Shown here in pieces: positions 40,213-47,657 of a stretch of 64,000 bases of DNA. Both the position numbers and the translations under genes were made by a program. Where the stretch lies: the NCBI RefSeq assembly GCF_007992495.1, contig NZ_BKAJ01000004.1, positions 240,822 to 304,821 on the forward strand. The letters run 5' to 3'. The notes beneath the pieces were generated by a model. The model ran no database searches. It was not told the origin of the DNA and saw nothing but the letters and a program-made list of their open reading frames with translations. Within the stretch, counting starts at the first letter, position 1; each line of letters starts with the position of its first letter. The stretch comes from Reyranella soli. Lineage in GTDB: Bacteria; Pseudomonadota; Alphaproteobacteria; Reyranellales; Reyranellaceae.

Positions 40213-41928
40213 TTAACTTACCATGGCGTAGGCGGGCTGGCGGAAGTCGGCGCCGGCGCGCAGGAAGCCGGTGCGGCTGTCCAGCAGGATCGCCTCGACC
40301 GAGCAGGCGCGGCGGGTGAGCGCCGGCCACATCTCGACGTCGTGGCCGCGCCGGCGCAGCTCTTCGATCGTGGCCGCCGGCAGGCGGTCCTCGATGTTCA
40401 GCCGGCCGGGCAGGTGGGTGTAAGGCGCGAACGAGTTGGGGAAGCTGAAGGTGGCGAAGCGCGGCTGTTCGATCGCCTCCTGGATATCCATGCCGAAGTG
40501 GAAGCTGTTCAGGAACACCTGCAGCATGGCCTGCACCTGCACGTCGCCGCCCGGAGCGCCGAACGGCATGACGCTGCCGTCGTCGCGCACGGCGATGGCC
40601 GGATTGGGCGTGAGTCTCGGCCGCTTACCCGGCGCCACGCCCGAGGGATGGCCGGGATCGGGCCGCGATTGCGTGCCGCGACCCGACGGCACGATGCCGA
40701 GGCCGGGGATCACCGGCGAGCGCCATGAGCCGTCGGAGGGCGTCGCCGACATGGCGTTGCCCCAACGGTCGACGGCGCAGCAGTAGGAAGTGTCGGGCTC
40801 GACGACGGCGTCGCTCTTGGCGCTCGAGGCGGCGACGGGTGGCGGCATGTTGCCGGGATAGCGTCCGATGGGCGGCGGCATGTCGGGCATGGCGCGCTCG
40901 CGATCGATGGCACTCACGCGCGCCGATACGTGGGCGTCCGACAAAAGATCGTCCATGCCGACATCGACGAACAACGGATCACCGTAACGGTATTCGCGAT
41001 CGGCGCAGGCCGCTTTCATGATCTCGGTGATGAGATGGATGTAGTCGGGGCTGTTGTGCGCCATCCCCTTCAGGCCACCGGCCGCCTCGATCATGCGAAG
41101 CGCCTGGGCCAGCATCGGGCCCTGGCACCATGGCCCGCAGGTGAAGACCTCGAAGTCGCGCCAGCGCACCTGCACCGGCTCCTCGTAGCGGCAATGGAAG
41201 TTGGCGAGATCGTCGCGCGCCAGATAGCCGCCGTTCTCTTCGTGATAGCGCACGATGGTCTCGGCGATGTCACCGCAATAGAAGGCGGCGCGCGCCGCGG
41301 CGAGACCGGCCAATCGCCCGCGCGTCGACGCCGCGCGTTCCTGGTCGATCATGTACTGCAGCGTGCCGGCGAGATCGCTCTGCACGAAGCGGTCGCCGAC
41401 CCGCGGCAGCTTGCCGCCGGGCAGGAAGATGGCGGCATTGGACGGCCAGGAGCGATAGCCGTCCTCGTACTGCTTGATCATGGTCGCCATGTACTCGAAC
41501 ACCGCGAAGCCTTCGCGGGCGTAGCGCACGGCGGCACTGGCGACGTCGCCGAACGACATGGTGCCGTAGTCGCTGAGGGCAGTGATCCAGGCATCGGGCG
41601 CCGCCGGCACCACGGTGCGCAAAATGCCCAACGGCATCTTGCCGCCATGCTCGCGCATGAAGAGATCGGCCGGGAAGCGCTTCGGCCAGTGGCCGAGCCC
41701 CGCGATGGTGACGACCTTGCCCTGGCCGGTACGGATCATGATCGGGGCCACGCCGGCGACGTTGACCTCGTCCGGGTGCAGCACTGCGAGCGCGATGCCC
41801 GCGGCACAGCCGGCATCGATCGCGTTGCCGCCGGCCTCGAGGATGGCGAAGCCTGCGGCGGCTGCCAGGTAGTGGCCGGCGGAGACGGCGTGGCGGCTGC
41901 CGTAGAGGGTGGGACGTGCGGAAGGCAT
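40213..41928 (-). CDS. gamma-glutamyltransferase family protein
   Basis: A 571-residue Ntn-hydrolase. The N-terminus has the family pattern AVSAGHYLAAAAGFAILEAGGNAIDA. The catalytic Thr is expected in EPDTSYCCAVDRWGNAMS (about residue 380), where autocleavage would separate large and small subunits, and PFGAPGGDVQVQAMLQVFLN is the typical small-subunit region. No clear signal peptide is present, so it may be cytoplasmic, unlike periplasmic E. coli Ggt. It transfers or hydrolyses gamma-glutamyl or similar amides. RBS AGGGGAT precedes the ATG. Confidence 0.9.
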   Translation of the reverse strand: MPSARPTLYGSRHAVSAGHYLAAAAGFAILEAGGNAIDAGCAAGIALAVLHPDEVNVAGVAPIMIRTGQGKVVTIAGLGHWPKRFPADLFMREHGGKMPLGILRTVVPAAPDAWITALSDYGTMSFGDVASAAVRYAREGFAVFEYMATMIKQYEDGYRSWPSNAAIFLPGGKLPRVGDRFVQSDLAGTLQYMIDQERAASTRGRLAGLAAARAAFYCGDIAETIVRYHEENGGYLARDDLANFHCRYEEPVQVRWRDFEVFTCGPWCQGPMLAQALRMIEAAGGLKGMAHNSPDYIHLITEIMKAACADREYRYGDPLFVDVGMDDLLSDAHVSARVSAIDRERAMPDMPPPIGRYPGNMPPPVAASSAKSDAVVEPDTSYCCAVDRWGNAMSATPSDGSWRSPVIPGLGIVPSGRGTQSRPDPGHPSGVAPGKRPRLTPNPAIAVRDDGSVMPFGAPGGDVQVQAMLQVFLNSFHFGMDIQEAIEQPRFATFSFPNSFAPYTHLPGRLNIEDRLPAATIEELRRRGHDVEMWPALTRRACSVEAILLDSRTGFLRAGADFRQPAYAMVS

Positions 41929-41973
41929 GGCGGATCCCCTGGGAACGAGGGACTTTACATGCCTTCTCGCACC

Positions 41974-42861
41974 TTATTCAAAGAACGTGCGCAGTTCGGA
42001 GATCGTCTCGCCAGGATTTTGCTCGGGAAAGAAATGGCCGCCGGCAACACCGCGCCCGCTCACGTCGGTCGCCCATTTGCGCCAGATGCCGAGTGGCCCG
42101 CCGGCCTGTTCATACCAGCTGTCGAGCGCGCTTTCCTTGCTCCACAAGGCCAAGGTTGGGCAGCGGATGCGGCGGTTGGCGGCTCGATCCGCCATATCCT
42201 TCGCGAAATCGATGTCTGCGGCCGCGCGATACTCCTCGCAGATGGCATGGATCGCTTCGGGATCGCTGAGTGCCTCGAGGTAGGCCGACCGCACCTCGGG
42301 CGGAAAGCTGGCCGGATCCGATCCCCAATTGGCGAGCGCATCGTTGACCACCGCATGGGGCGCTGCCGCGATCAGCCGTTCGGGCAGCGGCTCGGGCTGG
42401 GCCAGCAATGACCACGGCCAGAAAGCCAATGCGAAGCGGATGTCGGCTCGGCTGAAGGCCTCGCCGGTGGGAATGATATCCAGAAGCGCCAGGCGCTCGA
42501 CGCGGGCCGGATGGTCCAGCGCCAGGCGATAGGCGACACGTGCGCCGCGGTCGTGGCCCGCAACCGAAAAGGTCTGGAAACCGAAGGCCTCCATCAGTCG
42601 CACCATGTCCACCGCCATGGCGCTCTTGGCGTAGGGCGCGTGGTCGGGCGTCGAGACGGGCTTGCCGCTCCTGCCATAGCCGCGCAGGTCGGCGCAGACG
42701 ACGGTGAACCGCTCGGCCAGCGCCGGCGCCACGCGATGCCACATCGCATGCGTCTCGGGAAAGCCGTGCAGCAGCAGCAATGGTCGGCCATCGCCTCTGC
42801 GGCGCGCGAAGATCGTGGTGTCGCCGACATCGAGCTGCACGGTGTCGAAGCCATCGAACAT
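41974..42861 (-). CDS. alpha/beta hydrolase related to fluoroacetate dehalogenase
   Basis: A 295-residue alpha/beta hydrolase. D104 in AGHDRGARVAYRLALDHP is the nucleophile of haloacetate dehalogenases, with R105 and R108 (carboxylate-binding pair) and D128 in place; the C-terminal catalytic His is in GHFFPEQN. In the Rhodopseudomonas enzyme the halide is held by H155, W156 and Y219; at the equivalent place here (FWPWSLLAQP) the residues are P149 and W150. The His is therefore lost and defluorination is doubtful; another 2-substituted acid or an epoxide is possible. The start at 42861 is chosen over 42888. Confidence 0.87.
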   Translation of the reverse strand: MFDGFDTVQLDVGDTTIFARRRGDGRPLLLLHGFPETHAMWHRVAPALAERFTVVCADLRGYGRSGKPVSTPDHAPYAKSAMAVDMVRLMEAFGFQTFSVAGHDRGARVAYRLALDHPARVERLALLDIIPTGEAFSRADIRFALAFWPWSLLAQPEPLPERLIAAAPHAVVNDALANWGSDPASFPPEVRSAYLEALSDPEAIHAICEEYRAAADIDFAKDMADRAANRRIRCPTLALWSKESALDSWYEQAGGPLGIWRKWATDVSGRGVAGGHFFPEQNPGETISELRTFFE

Positions 42862-42907
42862 GGCATGACAACCGCGCCAGAAGGCCAAGGGTTGCGGCCA
42901 AGGGCTG

Positions 42908-43450
42908 CTAGATGGGCTTTCCCGCGCTCGTGCCCCAGCGGGTCATCAGCCCGTTGCTGGGCAGCGCATTGTCCGCGACCTTGCGCGCCGTCTCGATGCC
43001 GGCGACCGGCAGCCCTGTGGGATCGAGCAGTCCGACCTGCACCAGCACCGAGGCCTGGTCCCAGTAGATGTGCTCATGCGCGACCTTGTCGCCCTCGAAG
43101 CGCACGATGGCGACCAGCGGGACTTCGACGCGCTTTCCGGTCGGCGCGATGCCGGGCAGCATCCAATCGATCTCGCTGGTGTGCGTGAAGGAGAAGATCA
43201 GCTCGTCGACGATCTGGTCGGCGCCGACGGTGCGGCTGATCGGCTTCAGCTCGGTGTCGGGCGGATTGCCGCCGATGAAGTGGTACTTGTAGAAGCGCTT
43301 CAACTGATCGTGGCCGACGCCGCCGGTCATGGTCGGCACGTGGTTCACATAGGGCCGCTGCACCATGGTCGCCATGGTGGCGTCGACATCGCGCGTCTCG
43401 AACTCATGACGGCAATGGGTTTCCCAAAGGGCGACGAGATCGGCTGGCAT
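42908..43450 (-). CDS. SnoaL/NTF2-like protein
   Basis: A 180-residue protein starting MPADLVALWETHCRHEFETRDVDATMATM, followed by PYVNHVPTMTGGVG and a final HEHIYWDQASVLVQVGLLDP. This is the SnoaL-like polyketide-cyclase / NTF2 pattern of the kind often found near dienelactone-type hydrolases. No active site can be assigned. An upstream in-frame start at 43516 would add 22 unlikely residues. Confidence 0.82.
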   Translation of the reverse strand: MPADLVALWETHCRHEFETRDVDATMATMVQRPYVNHVPTMTGGVGHDQLKRFYKYHFIGGNPPDTELKPISRTVGADQIVDELIFSFTHTSEIDWMLPGIAPTGKRVEVPLVAIVRFEGDKVAHEHIYWDQASVLVQVGLLDPTGLPVAGIETARKVADNALPSNGLMTRWGTSAGKPI

Positions 43451-44027
43451 GGGCGGCTGGCTCCGGCGAGAGGCGATGGAGGCTGCGAGCGTAGCCGATC
43501 TCGTTAGAGTGATCATGATCGTTCGTCTGACAGCATTGCTGGCACCGATGCTCGACCCCGGACATTTTTTGCGCCGTTTAGCCCCTTATGGTACGCAAAA
43601 ATAGCACCGTAGTTGACTCGTGAGAGTACTTAAGTTATATTGACGACGCGTCGCCTCCCGGCGGTTCTGCTCTTTGCATCGTTCATCCGATACCCATCAC
43701 GCGCCCGGCCGCCGCCGAGCCGGCCTGGCTGGCCGAGCGAAAACCAATAGCGAAACTTGCGTAACTGTCCGAATTCGCCGGCAAGCCCCACAGCTAGTAG
43801 GTCGGCTTCCGAGCACCACACTAAGACCTCGAGCGGGAATGCCGGAAAATCATCTCGCCGCGCTGAGGGACGCGCATGTCGTTGCTGTCGCTGTTTAGGC
43901 GACAGCGTCCGGCGGCCGACAGTGCCGGAAGGGGCATTGGCATCAATGGCCTGCAGGGATCTCCCGAGATGCGCAGCGAACACGATCCCGTTCGCCGTTC
44001 GGCCAGTCAAACTGTCCGGCAGAACTT
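43451..44027. other. 577-base gene-free region with promoter and hairpin
   Basis: No reading frame here looks genuine; one 74-codon frame on the plus strand has no ribosome site and no family. The region holds an A/T-rich stretch around 43560-43645, a strong plus-strand promoter (43613-43641) and a perfect hairpin GCTGTCGC / GCGACAGC at 43884-43906 around TGTTTAG. It lies between divergently read surroundings: upstream of the NTF2-like gene and downstream of opgH, both on the minus strand. Confidence 0.6.
43613..43641 (+). promoter_or_regulatory. sigma-70 promoter facing an apparently gene-free stretch
   Basis: TTGACT (43613-43618), 17 bases, TATATT (43636-43641): five of six and four to five of six consensus matches. 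It is the best promoter-like sequence seen in the window. It points into a stretch with no plus-strand gene, ahead of a hairpin about 240 bases on, so it may drive a small RNA or an antisense transcript towards opgH. Confidence 0.6.
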
Positions 44028-45818
44028 CTAATGCCCGATCGCAAGCGTGGCCTGGGCGCGCTCTTCCGGAGTCACGAACAGGCTGAGGCGACGCGCCGCC
44101 AGTCCCATGGCGCGCCGGCTGGACAGCACGGCGAGCGGCACCGAGAGCAGCAGGCCTGCCACCACCGGCAGGATCCACGGCACGTAGTCGGGAACGATGG
44201 CGCCCAGTGCCGTGAGGGCCGCCACGCCGAACAACACGTGGCCTATGTGCCGCTGCAGGGCTTGGCGCCAGTCCATGCCGCGATCGCCGCGTGCCTGGGG
44301 CGGCCAGCCGACGGCGTTGCCGCCCAGGATGCGGATCAGGAACGTCGTGTGGAACAGCATCATCACCGGCGCCAGCAAGGTCGAGAAGGCGGTCTCGACC
44401 AGGAAGCTCGCCGTCATGGCGAGGCGCCCGCCGAAGCGGCGCACGCCGCGCGTCGACCACAGCCGCAAGGTGAGCGCGAGCAGCTTCGGGCCGAGCAGCA
44501 AGGCGAGCGTCATGCCGAGCAGGCCGTGGATCTCCGGCCAGTGATATTGCGGCCAGAGCGGGAAGAGGCTGCGTGTGGGCCCGAAAAAGATGTCGCCGGT
44601 GATGCGGTGGTCGACCACCATGGCCGAGCTCAGCATCAGCATGGCGAGCCACAGGGGCGAGGCCACGTAGGCGAAGATGCCCATGCCGAAGTGCAGGCGG
44701 CTCATCCAGTGCAGGCCGCGCTGGCTGATCAGCCTTGCATGCTGCAGGTTGCCCTGCATCCAGCGGCGGTCGCGCACCGCATAGTCGAGCAGGTTGCTGG
44801 GCAGTTCCTCGTAGCTGCCGCGCAGCTCGGGCAGCAGCCAGCAATACCAGCCGCCGCGGCGCAGGAAGGCCGCTTCGACGAAATCGTGACTGAGGATTTC
44901 GCCGCCGAGCGGCGGCCGGCCTGACAGCACCGGCAAGCGGCAGCACTCGGCGAAAGCCGCGACGCGCAGGATGGCGTTGTGGCCAAAGTAATTCGCTTCG
45001 CTGGTCTGCCAGAAGCTGTTGCCCATCGACAACACGACGCCGGTCATGCGCGACGAGAACTGCAGCGCACGGGCGAACAGCGTCTCGCGTCCGGCCGGCA
45101 CGATGTGCGTCTGGATCAGGCCGGTGCGCGGATTGGCCTCCATCAGCGCGGCCAGCCGCACCATGGTGTCGCCGCTCAGCAGGCTGTCGGCATCGAGCAC
45201 GATCATGAAGGCGTAGTCGGGCCCGCGGGTGCCGATCCACTCGGCGATGTTGCCGGCCTTCTTGCCGGTGTTCTGCGCGCGCCGGCGATAGAACAGATGT
45301 GTCTCGGCAGCGAGCCGCTCTCGGAGCTCGCCGTAGAGGCGCTCTTCTTCAGCGGCGATCTCGGCGTTGGTCGTGTCGCTCAGGACGAAGAAGTCGAAGG
45401 CCGCGGCATGGCCTGTCGCCTGCAGCGAGCGCTGCATGACAGCGAGACGCCCGGACACCTCGGTCGGGTCCTCGTTGTAGACCGGAACCAGGATCGCGGT
45501 GCGTTGGTGCAGTGTCGGGACCACACCGGCGGCAGGCGATTGTCGCGACAAGGTCACTGGATGGCGTCGCAGGACGCTCAGCAAAAAGCCGAACACGCCG
45601 CTCCAGAAGGAAAGGGCGATCCACGCGAACAGAAGCGCAAAGCAGGGCAGGAAGATCGGCTTCAGGATCTCCGGCCCGCGCGCCGCCACGATGCGGCCCA
45701 TCAGAATCAGGCCGACGGCCGTCGTCACCAGGACCAGGATCAGCAGGAGCCATCGCCGCCAGCCCGCGCGTCCGGCGTGGGGATCGAGCTGCCAGCCTTC
45801 GCTCACGCTTTCCTTCAC
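44028..45818 (-). CDS. opgH: glucans biosynthesis glucosyltransferase OpgH
   Basis: A 596-residue inner-membrane GT2 glycosyltransferase that builds the beta-1,2-glucan backbone of osmoregulated periplasmic glucans from UDP-glucose. Two helices near the N-terminus precede the catalytic domain: VPVYNEDPTEV, VLDADSLL (D-x-D), HDFVEAAFLRRGGW and RRWMQGNLQ. At least four helices follow. It is shorter than the 847-residue E. coli protein, mostly at the cytoplasmic N-terminus. The start is GTG 45818, overlapping the opgG stop (GTGA). The same frame is open further upstream but that DNA encodes OpgG in another frame. Confidence 0.92.
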   Translation of the reverse strand: MKESVSEGWQLDPHAGRAGWRRWLLLILVLVTTAVGLILMGRIVAARGPEILKPIFLPCFALLFAWIALSFWSGVFGFLLSVLRRHPVTLSRQSPAAGVVPTLHQRTAILVPVYNEDPTEVSGRLAVMQRSLQATGHAAAFDFFVLSDTTNAEIAAEEERLYGELRERLAAETHLFYRRRAQNTGKKAGNIAEWIGTRGPDYAFMIVLDADSLLSGDTMVRLAALMEANPRTGLIQTHIVPAGRETLFARALQFSSRMTGVVLSMGNSFWQTSEANYFGHNAILRVAAFAECCRLPVLSGRPPLGGEILSHDFVEAAFLRRGGWYCWLLPELRGSYEELPSNLLDYAVRDRRWMQGNLQHARLISQRGLHWMSRLHFGMGIFAYVASPLWLAMLMLSSAMVVDHRITGDIFFGPTRSLFPLWPQYHWPEIHGLLGMTLALLLGPKLLALTLRLWSTRGVRRFGGRLAMTASFLVETAFSTLLAPVMMLFHTTFLIRILGGNAVGWPPQARGDRGMDWRQALQRHIGHVLFGVAALTALGAIVPDYVPWILPVVAGLLLSVPLAVLSSRRAMGLAARRLSLFVTPEERAQATLAIGH

Positions 45819-47320
45819 GGGCGGAAGACGCTGGTCCAGGTCTCGGTCAGCGTCTGGCCGCGCAGTTGCAGGACCGCGCGCAGATCGACCGGCTTCTTGC
45901 CGTCGGGTTCGAAGTCGATGAAGAGCCGCCATCCGCGTTTCCATGGCAAGGCTTCGACATAAGTGCGATTGAGCTTGGCATTCGTCAGCCCAACGTCGGA
46001 CGTGACGGGTTGTTCCGGCGCGAGCGAGGCGAGCTCGCCGCCTGCAAACTCGACCACCATGCGGCGCTGCTTGGGCTGGCCCGGCACCGCACCGACGCGC
46101 GTCGCCACGGTACGGCCGGCCGGCGAAAGGGCGGCCTCGTCCAACAGGGCGTGGAGCCGGTAGGCATACTCCTTGCGTTCGCCCTTCTTTGCCGGCCAGC
46201 GCGACACCCAGAAGGCCACGATATTGTCGTTGGTCTCGGCCTGCGTCGGGATTTCGACCAGCCGCACCTCGCCATCGCCCCAGTCGCCGACCGGCTCGAC
46301 CCACAGGCTGGGCCGCGTGTGCAGGCCGGCGCTGGTATCCTGGTAGCGCTCGAAATCGCGTTCGCGCTGCATCAGGCCGAAGCCGCGCGGATTGTTGTCC
46401 TGGAACGACGAGACGGCAAGCGCACCGGGATTGTCCAACGGCCGCCAGATCCGCTCGCCCTTGCCCGTGGAGAGGTAGAGGCCGTCGGAATCGTGGATCT
46501 CGGGTCGGTAGTCGTCGCGCGCGGGCGTCGCCTTGCCGGAGAAGAACATCGAGGTCAGCGGCGCGATGCCCAATACCTGCACGTCGTTGCGCAGATAGAT
46601 GATGCTCGTGGTGTCGATCGTGGTGCGGCTGCCGGGTCGGATCGTGAAGGAGAATGCGCCGGCCGCTCCGGGCGAGTCGAGCAGCGCCCACACGGTCATG
46701 TCCGTGGCACCATCCGCGGGCTTCACCAGCCAGAAAGCTCGGAACAGGGGAAACTCCTCCGGCTTGCCGCCGATGCCCGTATCGATCGCCAACCCGCGCG
46801 CGGAAGTGCCGTAGAGCTGGCCACGGCCGATGGTTCGGAAGTAGCTCGCGCCCAGGAAGGAAGCGACCTCGTCGAACTTGTTCGGCTGGTTCAGCGGATG
46901 AAGAAGACGAAAGCCCGCCAGCTCGATCTTTTGCGGCGGCTGCTTCAGCCCGGTGTCGGAGAAGTCGAGGTCGTCGGGCGAGACAGGCAGCGGTCTTGCC
47001 ACACCATTCTCGACCACGAAGATCTGCACAGGGTGCTCGTAGATGAACCCGGCCGGAAAGAATTCGGCACGGAACAGGCTCTTGTCATTGCGCCACAGAG
47101 CGGTATCCGGCTTCGCTCTCAGGGCTCGGTACTGGTCGTAGGTGAGGCGACGCATGTCGCCTTCGATGGATGGCGACTGCTTATAGGGCTCGGCCGCGAG
47201 TTTGGCGGCCATCGTCTCGACCGCTGCAAAGGTCGAGGGCGCACCTTGCGCCCATGCCGTCGGGCCTGTCGGTGCCGTGAAAAGGCAGAACAGCAACGCA
47301 AGGAGGCCGACTGTACGCAT
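45815..47320 (-). CDS. opgG: periplasmic glucan biosynthesis protein OpgG
   Basis: A 501-residue periplasmic protein (signal peptide to about residue 25, ending PTAWAQ). Family hallmarks include EFFPAGFIYEHPVQIF, ASFLGASYFRTIGRGQ, YGTSARGLAIDTG and IHDSDGLYLSTGKGERIWRPL, whose acidic residues belong to the conserved core of the OpgG/OpgD (GH186) family. OpgG processes or branches the glucan made by OpgH. The opgH GTG start overlaps its stop. An 85-residue coiled-coil protein gene and the CoxL-like gene lie upstream on the same strand. Confidence 0.93.
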   Translation of the reverse strand: MRTVGLLALLFCLFTAPTGPTAWAQGAPSTFAAVETMAAKLAAEPYKQSPSIEGDMRRLTYDQYRALRAKPDTALWRNDKSLFRAEFFPAGFIYEHPVQIFVVENGVARPLPVSPDDLDFSDTGLKQPPQKIELAGFRLLHPLNQPNKFDEVASFLGASYFRTIGRGQLYGTSARGLAIDTGIGGKPEEFPLFRAFWLVKPADGATDMTVWALLDSPGAAGAFSFTIRPGSRTTIDTTSIIYLRNDVQVLGIAPLTSMFFSGKATPARDDYRPEIHDSDGLYLSTGKGERIWRPLDNPGALAVSSFQDNNPRGFGLMQRERDFERYQDTSAGLHTRPSLWVEPVGDWGDGEVRLVEIPTQAETNDNIVAFWVSRWPAKKGERKEYAYRLHALLDEAALSPAGRTVATRVGAVPGQPKQRRMVVEFAGGELASLAPEQPVTSDVGLTNAKLNRTYVEALPWKRGWRLFIDFEPDGKKPVDLRAVLQLRGQTLTETWTSVFRP

Positions 47321-47396
47321 GCTGCGCCACTAAACGACGCGCAGCCGGTGAAGTTGCCCGATGACGTGACAGGGCGGACGTTTCGCCGCGGCCTGG

Positions 47397-47654
47397 CTAC
47401 AGCATCCCGAACATCTTGGCGACGCGCTGGACGGCCTGCCAAGCCGGATCGAGTATGGTGAAGGTCCGGACCATTTCCCCCGCATCGGCCAGCAGCGCCT
47501 TGAGCTTCACGCTGTCGGGTTCGTCCTTTTCCGCTTCCTTCTTGGCTTCCGCGAAGAGCGAGCGCAGCTCGCGCATCTCTTCCTTGTAGTCGTCGTCGAT
47601 CGCCTTGAGCGAATGGCCCAAGGCGGCGATGAGATCGTTGCGCTCGGCGGCCAT
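47397..47654 (-). CDS. small helical (coiled-coil) protein
   Basis: An 85-residue, highly charged helical protein (MAAERNDLIAALGHSLKAI... KEEMRELRSLFAEAKKEAEKDE). Its ATG is 3 bases after the stop of the CoxL-like gene, so the two are almost certainly cotranscribed and coupled. No family recognised. It could be an accessory of the molybdenum enzyme; that is inference. Confidence 0.7.
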   Translation of the reverse strand: MAAERNDLIAALGHSLKAIDDDYKEEMRELRSLFAEAKKEAEKDEPDSVKLKALLADAGEMVRTFTILDPAWQAVQRVAKMFGML

Positions 47655-47657
47655 GAC

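Noticed and set aside
43674..43898. 74-codon plus-strand frame downstream of the orphan promoter
   Set aside because: No ribosome site, Arg/His-rich shadow-like composition, no family.
45819..46691. Upstream extension of the opgH frame, suggesting a fused or frameshifted protein
   Set aside because: This DNA encodes OpgG in another frame; the GTG at 45818 overlapping the opgG stop is a good start.
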